Of a stretch of 64,000 bases of DNA, positions 1-8,762 are shown piece by piece; position 1 is the stretch's first letter, and each line of letters begins with the position of its first letter. This DNA is from JAVBOW01 sp031549495 (lineage in GTDB: Bacteria > Bacteroidota > Bacteroidia > Bacteroidales > Rikenellaceae), in assembly GCA_031549495.1 (NCBI GenBank), contig JAVBPS010000036.1:1-64000 (forward strand), given 5' to 3'. The translations under genes were made by a program, and so were the position numbers. A model generated the notes under the pieces. That model was not told where the DNA came from and did not search any database. It saw only the letters and a program-made list of their open reading frames with translations.

Positions 1-242
1 TAACGTGAACTCTGCTTAAGAAGCAGAGTTACCTCTTCCGCAAACGGCCGTAAGGCCGTTTGCAAAGCCCTCCCCTCTCAAGGGGAGGGTTTGGGTGGGG
101 TTATCAGCACAAAATCGGCTTCGAAGAAGCCGTTAACGCGAAATCCGGATAAGGGATTTCGTATTAACGGATTGAAATACAATAATCTAAGCAAAATCCC
201 TTATCCAGAGTTCACGTTTATTAATCTTACTAAAAGACGATT
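1..242. repeat. Palindrome-rich intergenic repeat element
   Basis: No gene is visible. The stretch is a chain of near-perfect hairpins: 8-30 (10-bp stem), 41-62 (9-bp stem, GTAA loop), 68-89 (9-bp stem), 116-132 (6-bp stem) and 139-161 (8-bp stem). A 13-bp segment at 147-159 recurs inverted at 194-206. The first 12-14 bases of the window recur inverted at about 206-220, so the block has terminal inverted repeats and looks like a REP/MITE-type non-coding element. It may extend beyond the left edge of the window. The G-rich segment 81-100 resembles a repeat common in Bacteroidetes intergenic DNA (from memory, not searched). A 61-codon reading frame through it is considered spurious. Confidence 0.6.
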
Positions 243-1136
243 ATGTTCCGTAAACTTGTGGCCATCGAGCCCGTAAGCCTGATCCCGTCGGCGGAAAAGG
301 AGTTGTACTCCCTGGCCGGCGAGGTGATCCTGTATGGCGACATACCCGCCGGTGACGAGCAGATCGTCGCCCGCATCGGGGACGCCGACGCGGTACTGTT
401 AAGCTACACTTCGCGCATCGGGCGGGCGGTGCTGGAACGGTGTGAAAATGTGCGTTACATCGGCATGTGCTGTTCGCTCTATTCGCCCGAGAGCGCCAAC
501 GTCGATATCCGTTTCGCCAACGAGCGGGGGATCACCGTGACCGGGATCCGCGACTATGGCGACGAGGGGGTGGTGGAATATGTGCTCAGCGAGCTGGTCC
601 GCTGCTTTCACGGGTTCGGGCAGCAGCCGTGGGAAGGCATCCCCCGCGAGATCACCGGGCTGCGGGCCGGGATCGTGGGACTGGGTAAATCGGGCGGGAT
701 GATCGCCGACGCGTTGAAATTTTTCGGCGCCCGGATCGCTTACTTCGCCCGCAGCGAGAAGCCCGAAGCGGCGGCCAAAGGGTATCGGTTCCTGCCCCTC
801 GACGAGTTGCTGGCCCAAAGCGAGGTGGTTTGTTGTTGCCTGAACCGCAACACGGTGCTGCTGCATCAGGCCGAATTCGAGAGCTTGGGAAACCGGAAGA
901 TCCTGTTCAACACCGGGCTGTCGCCCGCGTGGGACGAGGCGCCGTTCCTGAAATGGCTCGAAGGCGACAACCTCTGTTATTGCGACACCGCGGGAGCGTT
1001 GGGCGGGGAGAGCCTGACGAGCCATCCGCACGTGCGCTGCATGAACGTCTCGACCGGCCGCACACGCCAGGCGTTCGACCGCCTGAGCGAAAAGGTGCTG
1101 GCCAATATAACGGGATATTTAAGGAGCAGGGCGTAG
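243..1136 (+). CDS. D-2-hydroxyacid dehydrogenase-like NAD-binding oxidoreductase
   Basis: The 297-residue protein has the two-part layout of the D-isomer-specific 2-hydroxyacid dehydrogenases: an N-terminal flavodoxin-like substrate half, then a Rossmann NAD-binding half with the glycine motif VGLGKSG near residues 144-151. It has no signal peptide, so it should be cytoplasmic. The usual active-site signatures are not intact. The family motif that carries the catalytic arginine (N-x-x-R-G) is replaced by FNTGLSPAW, and the Glu-containing segment reads CDTAGALGG; a His remains in TSHPHV. It may therefore be a divergent or non-canonical reductase, and databases may give it generic NAD(P) oxidoreductase names. 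It is monocistronic and convergent with the CHAT operon (24-bp gap). The start is the ATG at 243, the only one giving the full N-terminal domain. Confidence 0.75.
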   Translation: MFRKLVAIEPVSLIPSAEKELYSLAGEVILYGDIPAGDEQIVARIGDADAVLLSYTSRIGRAVLERCENVRYIGMCCSLYSPESANVDIRFANERGITVTGIRDYGDEGVVEYVLSELVRCFHGFGQQPWEGIPREITGLRAGIVGLGKSGGMIADALKFFGARIAYFARSEKPEAAAKGYRFLPLDELLAQSEVVCCCLNRNTVLLHQAEFESLGNRKILFNTGLSPAWDEAPFLKWLEGDNLCYCDTAGALGGESLTSHPHVRCMNVSTGRTRQAFDRLSEKVLANITGYLRSRA

Positions 1137-1160
1137 GTAACTTACGCGTGCCCAGGGCCT

Positions 1161-3875
1161 TTAATCGAGGGCCACGAAGGCGGCCCAATGGTACGGGCTG
1201 GCGAAACGGGGCTCTTCACGCAAGGCCCTGCGCGCTTTGTCCAGCGCCTCGCGGTGGTTGTCTCCCTGCATCAGGAAGCGGTACAGGTGGCCCATCAGTT
1301 CGGCCGTGCTCGTATCGTTGGTCGACCACAGGCTGACGATCAGGCTCCGGGCCCCGGCCCGTTTGAAGGCCTGCTGCAATCCGGCGACCCCGTCATTGGT
1401 CACGTCGCCCTGTGCGGTCTGGCAGGCGGCCAGCACCACCAGATCCACGCACCTCAGATCCATCGCGGCGATCTCCTGCGCCGTCAGGATGCCGTCGTCG
1501 CCATCCGCCGCCGCGGCCTGGCGTCCGCTCCACACGCGGTTCGCCCCGGCCATCGCCAGGCCCGAACGCAGCAGCGGGAAATCCCTCAACACGGACGCCT
1601 GCATGTGTTTATAGTAGGTCCGCTGCCCGGCCAGGCTGTCCGGCAGGTAGAACCCGTGGGTCGAAAAATGAAGCAGCACATGCTCGCCGGGCGTGAATTC
1701 AAGGCTCTTGAAATCGCTTTTCGTCGCCTCCGCGCCCCAGCGTAACCTGACGGGCATGAACGGCTGCACCTGTTTGCGTATCCGCGTGATCTCACTGGCG
1801 CCCTGGCGCAGTACATCGAAATAGTCTTCCTGTCCGCGTTGCTGCGCGTTTTCCAGGTAATCGATAGCCCCGTAGAGCACCGCGCGGTCGAATTTCACCC
1901 GCGCGGGGGGGTGCAAAAGCACGGCCGTCGACGAGAGCCTGCACAGGGATGCGCAGCGGTCGGCGATGATCCCGCGCTCGCCGGACAGGCACTCCAACGG
2001 CAGGTTGTGAAGCAGCCCCGAAGGGGCGAACCAGAGCGTGTCCCGCTCGCGGACCGACGCCTCCAACGGTTTCCATATCAGGTCGTACAATCGCCGCGAA
2101 CGATCGCCCGAGTAGCAGGCGTCCAACTCGGCCGGCGTGGAGGGGATCGCGCCGTCCATCGCCGCCATCAGTTCCCGCTGGTTGCAGAGCGTGACCATCC
2201 GGGGCGAATTCCACCCTTTGCGCAGCACCAGCGCAGCATAGACACGCTCATCGCCCGATTCGAAATCGGTGAATTCGACGGCGACGGATTGCTGTCCGAG
2301 GCGGGATACGATATCCTGCCAGCGCACCCTATCAGACAAGTCGCCCCCGCGGTGGGCCAATTGTTGGCGAAGTTCCCGCTCGATGCGCATGGCCATGCTG
2401 TCCAACGCCGCGCAATCGGCCGTCCGCCGGGAAACGGGCAGCAGCAACTGCTGGCGCGAACGGATGCGGTAATCCTGCATCTTCAGGTAATCGTCGTAAA
2501 GCGCCTGCCCGCCCGATTCGCGGACCGAGCGTTCGAAGTCCACGGCCGAAGCGAACAGCAGCCGCCTGCACAGCAGCACGATGTCGTAAACCTCCCCCGC
2601 AAAAGGGCCTTCCTGGCTCTTTGCGAGGGAACAGAACAGGGGGGCGGCGAGCAGGCCCTCGCGGCTCTCGCGCCAGAAAGCGGCCTGCTCGTCTTCCGCC
2701 ATGCCGTAGAACCGGCGCTCCAGGAAATCGAGTTTCGCGGCGATGTACGCCCTGTAATCGCGCAGCGCGTCGGCGTTATGGCCCAGCATCAACTCGCTTT
2801 TGGCCAATCCGTAGAGCAGCGAAACGGTTTGCGGGTTATCGCCGCCGAACAGTACGCTGCTCAGGCCGTACGCCTTCCGGTAGCGTTCGCACGCCTCCTC
2901 CATACGGCCGCACGCCTCGCTGCATGTGGCTTCGGTGACCAGTTGCGCGATGTGCTCGGGGTGCCCGGCGGGATACGTGCGCGCGGTCAGGGCGCGCGCT
3001 TGCGCGAGGATACGCGCCGAGAGCGTCCCGTTGCCCTGGCGGGCGTATATGAGTCCCTGCTGCCGGAAAACGGCCAGCGAATCGGCGGCACCGCCACCCT
3101 GTTCCAACGCCTGCTCGCAGAGCCGTTTGGCATCGTCGTAACGGCGCTGCCGGGTGGCCAGGTCGGCCATATTCTGCGTGATCACGATGTACTGGCCGCT
3201 TTCGGGCGCGGTGAGGCTGCGGGCCGCGGTGTAATATTCCGTGGCTTTGGGGTAATTGCCGAAAAGGGTGTATAGGTGGGCCCGGTTATTGAACGTGGCC
3301 ACGCGGTAGCTGTCCGGCAGGCCGCAGGCGCGGTTGAGCGAGTCCGCGCTGTCGAAATAACGCAACGCCTGCCCGTAGTCGGCCATGTTGCTGTATGCCG
3401 CCGCGAGGTTGTTGTAGAGCGTGGAGAGCCCCGAGGGGTCCTCGCCGAGCACAAACCAGGGTTGCGCCTGAAGGTAGAGCGGTACCGCCTGGGAGGATTT
3501 TCCCGTCCGGATATAACAGGTGGCGTAATCGCACAGCAGGCCGGCATATTGTGAGGGAAATACCTCGCGCAGCGCCTCCCCGGCCTGCAAAGCCTCGCGG
3601 TGGTAATGGAGCGCCTGCGAGAAATCGCCCAGGCGTTGATGGCACAGGGCGATGCCGTTGGCCAGGGTGGGATAATCGAATCCCGTTTCGTCCGCCGCCG
3701 CGCCGGAGCCATCGGCCAGGCAAGCCGTATAGCCCTTCAGCGCACCGGCGTAATCGCCTGCGCGGTAGAGCGAATCGGCCTGCAAAAAGAGTTCGACAGG
3801 CAAGGCCTGTCCCCGCGCCCCGCCCACGCCGCAGGCCAACGCCAGCAGCAACAGATATCTAACGGCTCCTGGCAT
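1161..3875 (-). CDS. Exported TPR-CHAT domain protein (caspase-like), copy 2
   Basis: CHAT domains are caspase-fold cysteine peptidases. This 904-residue form begins at an internal ATG (3875) that gives a clean signal peptide (MPGAVRYLLLLALACG, then cleavage before QALPVE). An ATG 9 codons upstream would add charged residues and is less likely. After the signal come helical tetratricopeptide-like repeats over about residues 25-400, a linker, and a C-terminal CHAT domain from about 580. The His/Cys dyad is present: His740 in FSTHGFYLP and Cys818 in LAACQTAQGD, followed by the typical GVAGLQQAFKRAGA segment. It starts inside the end of the upstream CHAT gene (17-nt overlap), so the pair is translationally coupled. 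An exported location is unusual for the well-studied cytoplasmic TPR-CHAT effectors. The target is unknown. Confidence 0.88.
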   Translation of the reverse strand: MPGAVRYLLLLALACGVGGARGQALPVELFLQADSLYRAGDYAGALKGYTACLADGSGAAADETGFDYPTLANGIALCHQRLGDFSQALHYHREALQAGEALREVFPSQYAGLLCDYATCYIRTGKSSQAVPLYLQAQPWFVLGEDPSGLSTLYNNLAAAYSNMADYGQALRYFDSADSLNRACGLPDSYRVATFNNRAHLYTLFGNYPKATEYYTAARSLTAPESGQYIVITQNMADLATRQRRYDDAKRLCEQALEQGGGAADSLAVFRQQGLIYARQGNGTLSARILAQARALTARTYPAGHPEHIAQLVTEATCSEACGRMEEACERYRKAYGLSSVLFGGDNPQTVSLLYGLAKSELMLGHNADALRDYRAYIAAKLDFLERRFYGMAEDEQAAFWRESREGLLAAPLFCSLAKSQEGPFAGEVYDIVLLCRRLLFASAVDFERSVRESGGQALYDDYLKMQDYRIRSRQQLLLPVSRRTADCAALDSMAMRIERELRQQLAHRGGDLSDRVRWQDIVSRLGQQSVAVEFTDFESGDERVYAALVLRKGWNSPRMVTLCNQRELMAAMDGAIPSTPAELDACYSGDRSRRLYDLIWKPLEASVRERDTLWFAPSGLLHNLPLECLSGERGIIADRCASLCRLSSTAVLLHPPARVKFDRAVLYGAIDYLENAQQRGQEDYFDVLRQGASEITRIRKQVQPFMPVRLRWGAEATKSDFKSLEFTPGEHVLLHFSTHGFYLPDSLAGQRTYYKHMQASVLRDFPLLRSGLAMAGANRVWSGRQAAAADGDDGILTAQEIAAMDLRCVDLVVLAACQTAQGDVTNDGVAGLQQAFKRAGARSLIVSLWSTNDTSTAELMGHLYRFLMQGDNHREALDKARRALREEPRFASPYHWAAFVALD

Positions 3876-6800
3876 TGGGCGAAGGCGGAATATCCGCGTC
3901 AAGCATGATGAACGCGCTCCAGAAGAACGGCGAATTGTAACGGGGGTCGGCCCGGAGGGCTTTCAGGGCGTTGATGAAGGCGCTGTGTTTATCCATGCTG
4001 TGTTCATCCATGTTGCGGAGATTCTCGTAGAAATGGATCATCATCTGCATGGTGGCCTGGTCGTCGACTTTCCACAGGCTCATGACCAGCGTATGGGCGC
4101 CCGCCATTTTAAAGGCGCGCTGCAAACCGAAAACCCCGTCCTGCTTCAAGTCGCCCACCGCGGTCTGGCAGGCCGAAAGCACCACCAGGTCGGCGTGTTT
4201 CAGGTCGAGCGCCGAGATCTCCTTCGAGGTCAGGATGCCGTCTTCCGTGCCTTCCACCGTTCCCCAGTCCACCCAATCCGTATTCGCGCCCGCCATCTGC
4301 AACCCGGTGCGGTAAAGCGGGTTGCCGAGCCGCTCCGGCCTCTCTTTGGTGGCGTTGTTGAAAAATCCGTAGGCGGTCGCGTCGCTCAGCGGCAGGAAGA
4401 ATCCATGCGTGGCCAGGTGGATCAGGTTATCCCCCGTGTTGGCCTTGAAGATATCCTCGCTCGCAAAGGCTCCCGTGTAAAGCCCCGTCCGGATGCCGCT
4501 GCCGGCCAGCAGTTCGCTTATGCCGTGCACCTCCGTGACGGTGCCGGGGAGCGGAAGGATAAGCGTTTTATCGACCGGGACGGCGCGCGACTGGGATTTA
4601 AGCTGCTTGTCGGTCTGCTCGGCGTAGAGCGCCTCGGGAACGAAGCCGAGCTTCCCCTCGTATTGCACATCGACCAGGGAGGTCTGTCCGGCGCGGCGCG
4701 CATCGGCCGCGGCAAGCAGCTCGTCCTGCGAGGCGCTATATTTGATGCCGCCGTACAGGCTCGCCTGCCGGATGACGGAAGGGCGGCTGTCCGCCACCAG
4801 TTGCCGGATGGAGGAGAGACGGTAGATATCGTACCGGTCGGACATGGTCGAGGAATCCGACCGGTGTTCGATCCGCTTGTGGCGCCGCCGCCACAGTTTG
4901 TCGGCCGGCAGGTACTCGATGCCCACCAGGTTGAGCACCCCGTCGGGGGCGAAGTAAACGTTCCCCTTCCCGCTCGGGGGCATATAGCGCGTCAGCTTGC
5001 TCCACACGCCCTGGCGCAGCCGCCATGACTGCATCAGCAACGAACGGGCGTCAGCTTCCGATATCGAGATCTTTTGGGTGAAATTCGTGGGTTTAGACGG
5101 GGTCCCGAGGGTTTTCAAGGCTGCGCGCGCAGCTTTTTTAGAAGTGGATACCGTGCTGTCGATCGGCAACACCGACTCAGTCCTCCACGTCGTGTCGAGA
5201 ACCTGGGCGACCGTAAATTGATCGGCGGCGGAGGTGCTGATATGGTACTTTCCGGCCACGTACGCCGCCTCGCGGGGCGAAACCAGCGGCATCTGCTGCA
5301 CGTCCCGGGTCTGTTTGCGCAGACGCACCAGGCGGGGGCCGCGCCAGTTGCGCCTGAGCACCAGCGCCCCGTATTTCCCTTGCGGGGTCCGGTAGAATTC
5401 GATCGCCACGTCGCGCGGGCCCAGGCAATCCCTTACATCACGCCAGGTCAGCGAAAGTTGTTTGGTGAAATCCGGCCCGACCCGTCCGATGATATCCCGT
5501 TCCAGGCTGTCGGTCTTGCGGATCAGTTCGCGCTCCTGGGGCGATTCGGCCGAAAGCGTGTCCCGCTGGTAACGCATCACGCGCAACCGGGCATAGTCTT
5601 TTTGCAGCGTCGTATCGCCACTGTCGCGGATGTAGTTACCCAGCTCGTTAGCCGAGTTGAGCAGGATCCCTTTCGAGAGCAGCACGGAGTTGTAAGCCGT
5701 GGCCGGACGGCCCCGGGGCCGGGCGCGCAGGTTCTTCCAGAAGCGGTGCCAGGCATCCGCCTGGGCGATGCTCTGTTGGAAATATTCGTAGTTGACTCCC
5801 CAGTATTTCTCCCTCTCGTCCTCGGACATCACGCTGAAGCTGCTGCGCACTTTGGAAAAAAGGTAATCGTAGGCGGCGTTCTGAAACCGTTCGGCCTGCG
5901 ACGAAGAGGGCAGCAACGAGTAAAGCATCGACACGTCGAGCATCCCCTGCATGTATTGCTCGCTGCTATCACCGTAAAACTCCCGGCGCAGGGCATTGCC
6001 GGACTTCATCGAGCGGATGCCCGCGGCCCTCTGCCCGACGGCGAAACGGATGGCCGAGCGGGCGTCGAGCAATTCGATGTAGACAAGCGTGTCCCGCCGG
6101 TCGGCGGCGTCTTTGAGGCGGCCGAACACATTGAAACCGGAATTGACGAGCTTCTTGCCCTGCCGGTAATCTCCGGCCTGGACACAGGCCATCCCGGCGC
6201 GGGTGAGCATGGCGGCATATTCCGAACTCCGCTCGCCGTGAAGCCGCCTGGACAGTTCCAGCGCCCGGTCGACGAAGACCGTGGCCGTATCCGCCCGGCC
6301 GGCATTGGCGAAGCACTCGCCCACGGACATCAGGTAACCGGCATACACGGCGTCCCCGGCGGGACGGTGCAGGGCGACGGCCTGCAGGTAGTAGTTAGCC
6401 GCCAGCCGGTTCAGCACCCCCGAAAGCTCATACCTGTCGGCCCCCGGGTCGAGCACACCCCAGGATTGCTTAAGGGCATTGCTACGGTTGGTCAACAACT
6501 TCTGGGATCGGGCGGTTTGGGTCGTTATCTCGGCCACGGCGACATACAGGCCTTCGAGGCTCACGCCGGACAACTGCGTCCGCCGGCCGGAAAGTTCCTC
6601 CAGTTCGGTGATACATTCCATGGCGTTCTGGAACATTTTCTGGCGGACATAGACCGATCCGAGGCCGGCCAGGGCCAGGCCGCACAGCGAATCGTTCTGC
6701 CCCCGCGACAACTCCAATGCCTTGTGATAGGCAGACTGGGCTTCCTGCAACGCATTGCCCGAGCAGAGCGAGTCGGCCCGGGAAATCAACGCCGCGCACT

Positions 6801-6879
6801 GCGCGCTGCGGTCATGCTGCGCCCGACCGGCCAACGCGACCAACGACAAAAGCAGGAAAAGCGAAAGACGGCGCACCAT
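3859..6879 (-). CDS. Exported TPR-CHAT domain protein (caspase-like), copy 1
   Basis: A 1006-residue paralogue of the downstream gene. It has an N-terminal signal peptide (MVRRLSLFLLLSLVALAGRAQ), TPR-like helical repeats to about residue 330, a helix-rich middle, and a C-terminal CHAT caspase-like domain. The catalytic dyad is intact: His825 in LATHGFFLP and Cys904 in LSACQTAVGD, with the conserved FGLQRAFKMAGA and SLWKVDD segments after it. The predicted protein should act in the periplasm or beyond. It is the first gene of a two-gene minus-strand operon, divergent from the barrel-like gene at 6956. A TATTTTTG element lies about 20 nt upstream of its ATG. CHAT proteins can be proteases or non-proteolytic scaffolds, but the intact dyad favours activity. 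Proteolytic function here is inferred from the fold, and no substrate can be named. Confidence 0.9.
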   Translation of the reverse strand: MVRRLSLFLLLSLVALAGRAQHDRSAQCAALISRADSLCSGNALQEAQSAYHKALELSRGQNDSLCGLALAGLGSVYVRQKMFQNAMECITELEELSGRRTQLSGVSLEGLYVAVAEITTQTARSQKLLTNRSNALKQSWGVLDPGADRYELSGVLNRLAANYYLQAVALHRPAGDAVYAGYLMSVGECFANAGRADTATVFVDRALELSRRLHGERSSEYAAMLTRAGMACVQAGDYRQGKKLVNSGFNVFGRLKDAADRRDTLVYIELLDARSAIRFAVGQRAAGIRSMKSGNALRREFYGDSSEQYMQGMLDVSMLYSLLPSSSQAERFQNAAYDYLFSKVRSSFSVMSEDEREKYWGVNYEYFQQSIAQADAWHRFWKNLRARPRGRPATAYNSVLLSKGILLNSANELGNYIRDSGDTTLQKDYARLRVMRYQRDTLSAESPQERELIRKTDSLERDIIGRVGPDFTKQLSLTWRDVRDCLGPRDVAIEFYRTPQGKYGALVLRRNWRGPRLVRLRKQTRDVQQMPLVSPREAAYVAGKYHISTSAADQFTVAQVLDTTWRTESVLPIDSTVSTSKKAARAALKTLGTPSKPTNFTQKISISEADARSLLMQSWRLRQGVWSKLTRYMPPSGKGNVYFAPDGVLNLVGIEYLPADKLWRRRHKRIEHRSDSSTMSDRYDIYRLSSIRQLVADSRPSVIRQASLYGGIKYSASQDELLAAADARRAGQTSLVDVQYEGKLGFVPEALYAEQTDKQLKSQSRAVPVDKTLILPLPGTVTEVHGISELLAGSGIRTGLYTGAFASEDIFKANTGDNLIHLATHGFFLPLSDATAYGFFNNATKERPERLGNPLYRTGLQMAGANTDWVDWGTVEGTEDGILTSKEISALDLKHADLVVLSACQTAVGDLKQDGVFGLQRAFKMAGAHTLVMSLWKVDDQATMQMMIHFYENLRNMDEHSMDKHSAFINALKALRADPRYNSPFFWSAFIMLDADIPPSPNARSR

Positions 6880-6896
6880 ATTATGAGCGATTTATC

Positions 6897-6936
6897 CACA
6901 AAAATAGTATTTTTAAAATATATAACTATTTTTGTG
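6897..6936. promoter_or_regulatory. Divergent promoter pair in an 11-bp inverted repeat
   Basis: The 76-bp gap between the divergent genes holds an 11-bp perfect inverted repeat (arms 6897-6907 and 6926-6936). Each arm contains TATTTTTG, matching the Bacteroidetes -7 consensus TAnnTTTG, at 6927-6934 on the plus strand and 6899-6906 on the minus strand. Each lies about 20-22 nt before its ATG. I see no good -33 TTTG partner on either side, so strength is uncertain. Confidence 0.5.
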
Positions 6937-6955
6937 TGATCAATTTCCATACAAC

Positions 6956-7759
6956 ATGATACGCCGGATCGCCGCAGCGACAATCTTGCTCGGGATATGC
7001 CACCTCAGCGGGTACGGGCAGCAGCATGCGCCCGGGAATCCGCAATCCGGTATTCTGCGGCGGGACTCGCTGGCCGCATCCTCGAACGTCATCCTCGGCT
7101 CCATCATGGAGCAGACGCCCCCGAAGCCGGAAAACATAAGGACGATCACCCCGGGAAGGGCCTCCGGCTTCAAAGGTAATGTCAACGTGCTGGCCGGGGG
7201 GCTTATATCCGAAGATTTCACCCTTAAATCGATCCAGGACATTTATTATGCCTCGGCCAATAGCTATTACGCCGGTGCGGCGGTCGAGATCGTCCTGTTC
7301 GGGGCGGATTATTTTTCGTTCGATTTCGGAAACGAACTGCGCTACCAACGCCTAAAGGGAGATATCCGCTCGCTCTACTTTTCGGACGAAAGCCGGTACC
7401 GGTGCGGCTATGCCGTCTGGATGCCGTACATACAAATGCGGGCGGCCTTTTTTTACCTGAGGTACGGAACGGAACATCAATGGCTGACGGACTTCCACCT
7501 GGACGACCGAAGCACCGTAATGGGAATGAACCGCGACTGGATGAGTTCCCACCGGGTTTTCAGGCGGCTGGAATTCGGAGTGGACTACAATCGCTGGCGG
7601 CTGGGTTTTTTCTACACGTTCTACAAGAAACGACAGGGCAACCTGTTCGACCTGCGGCAGGTGGCTTATTACAAACGGGCCACATACAGCGCCGAAGCCG
7701 ATATGGGGACAATTACCGGCCTCTACCTCTCTTTGAAAATATGGCGTAACGGATATTAA
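6956..7759 (+). CDS. Predicted outer-membrane or periplasmic beta-rich protein
   Basis: I do not recognise this family. The 267-residue protein starts at the ATG at 6956, which gives a signal peptide (MIRRIAAATILLGICHLSGYG, then QQHAPG); an in-frame ATG 8 codons upstream lies at the promoter and is unlikely. The mature part has a short disordered Pro/Gly-rich segment, then from about residue 75 alternating aromatic/hydrophobic strands rich in Tyr and Phe (for example FRRLEFGVDYNRWRLGFFYTFY) ending in LYLSLKIWRNGY. This is the composition of a small outer-membrane beta-barrel. It is the first gene of a plus-strand pair (12-bp gap to the next) and shares a divergent promoter with the CHAT genes, so a role with them is plausible. 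It could be an anchor or channel for the module; that is inference. Confidence 0.6.
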   Translation: MIRRIAAATILLGICHLSGYGQQHAPGNPQSGILRRDSLAASSNVILGSIMEQTPPKPENIRTITPGRASGFKGNVNVLAGGLISEDFTLKSIQDIYYASANSYYAGAAVEIVLFGADYFSFDFGNELRYQRLKGDIRSLYFSDESRYRCGYAVWMPYIQMRAAFFYLRYGTEHQWLTDFHLDDRSTVMGMNRDWMSSHRVFRRLEFGVDYNRWRLGFFYTFYKKRQGNLFDLRQVAYYKRATYSAEADMGTITGLYLSLKIWRNGY

Positions 7760-7771
7760 AACACGCAGTTT

Positions 7772-8752
7772 ATGAAAACACGCATTTGTATTTACGGACT
7801 ATTGCTGGCGGCGTTGCCGGCCGTCGTCTTCGCCCAGCCGCAGCGCGGCAACCTGCGCGAAGAGATACAACTCCAGATCAAACGCGACGGCCAACTCGGC
7901 CAGCGCGTCAGGCAATACCAGCAAAAAATGGCGATGGTGAGCAACGAAGGGGACGAACAACAGCGCGGCCTGATCAGCACCGCCATCGGGCTCTCGGCCT
8001 CCTACGCCACGAAGGCCCTGGTCTCCATCGCCGAGCGGCGCGAGAAGAACCGTACCTCGGAATGGACCGCCCCCGCCACGCGCGACTATTTCTACGAAAC
8101 CCCTTCCTTCCTGGGCGCGCTCGACCCGTCGGGGCTTCAGTTCAAGGGATTTTCGCTCTCGCGCACGGTGATCGCCCCGGCGGACACCGCCCGCCACGAG
8201 GTCTTTTACATCGAGTGCAGCATGCCCGAAGAGCAGATCGGGGATTACATCACCAATTCGCGTTTCTCGCTGCAACTCGACACGCTGGCGATCGACCTGT
8301 CGCGCATCAAGGCGAAATACAGTCGCAAAAAACGGATCTCCATCCAGATCGGCATCAAGGTGCAGGCCACATGGATCGACGAGCAAATGGCCGTGCACAA
8401 GGAGAGCGAGTTGGGCGAATTCCACATAAACCTCTCGCAACTGCAGTATGACCCCAAACAGCCCATCGCCTCGTTCAGCGGGAAAAACGCGACCAACCTG
8501 TTGAGCGGGTCGTGCTTCTTCGTCCCGCGCTCCTACGGCGCTTTCGTCGACGCGGGGAGTTACAAGACCTGCTGGAGCAAGGGGGAGTTCGACATCCTGG
8601 TTTCGGTGAAAGAGGTGACGGGCGGCAAGCGTAAAGGCGGGAATTTCATCGTCGAATACCTGCAACAAGCCATCCCCGCGGCCGTCAAAGACATGTCGGC
8701 CAACAAGCAGATCATCGGGGTAAAGACGGTTAAGCTGATCAGCACCTACTGA
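7772..8752 (+). CDS. Secreted protein of unknown function in CHAT/CHASE2 cluster
   Basis: A 326-residue protein with a signal peptide (MKTRICIYGLLLAALPAVVFA, cut before QPQRG). The first ~50 mature residues are charged, Gln-rich and predicted helical, possibly a short coiled coil. A hydrophobic/Ala-rich stretch (LISTAIGLSASYATKALV) follows. The rest looks like a mixed beta domain with the segments FYIECSMPEEQIGDY and ISIQIGIKVQATW. No family or catalytic motif is recognised. It is co-directional with the barrel-like gene and 12 bp behind it, so it is almost certainly co-transcribed. It ends tail-to-tail with the FecR/DUF4384-like gene (10-bp gap). A 7-bp hairpin overlapping the stop codon (8736-8755) may help terminate transcription but lacks a T-tract. 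Confidence 0.65.
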   Translation: MKTRICIYGLLLAALPAVVFAQPQRGNLREEIQLQIKRDGQLGQRVRQYQQKMAMVSNEGDEQQRGLISTAIGLSASYATKALVSIAERREKNRTSEWTAPATRDYFYETPSFLGALDPSGLQFKGFSLSRTVIAPADTARHEVFYIECSMPEEQIGDYITNSRFSLQLDTLAIDLSRIKAKYSRKKRISIQIGIKVQATWIDEQMAVHKESELGEFHINLSQLQYDPKQPIASFSGKNATNLLSGSCFFVPRSYGAFVDAGSYKTCWSKGEFDILVSVKEVTGGKRKGGNFIVEYLQQAIPAAVKDMSANKQIIGVKTVKLISTY

Positions 8753-8762
8753 TCACGGCCTC

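Noticed and set aside
1..220. Possible CRISPR array
   Set aside because: The repeats are different palindromes of unequal spacing with no constant repeat/spacer length and no cas genes.
1161..6879. TPR-CHAT genes as a Craspase or gasdermin defence system
   Set aside because: Both proteins carry signal peptides, and no cas7-11-like or gasdermin-like gene is in the window.
5074..6939. 621-codon plus-strand open frame opposite CHAT copy 1
   Set aside because: Shadow of the CHAT gene; no recognisable motif, and it would read through the divergent promoter region.
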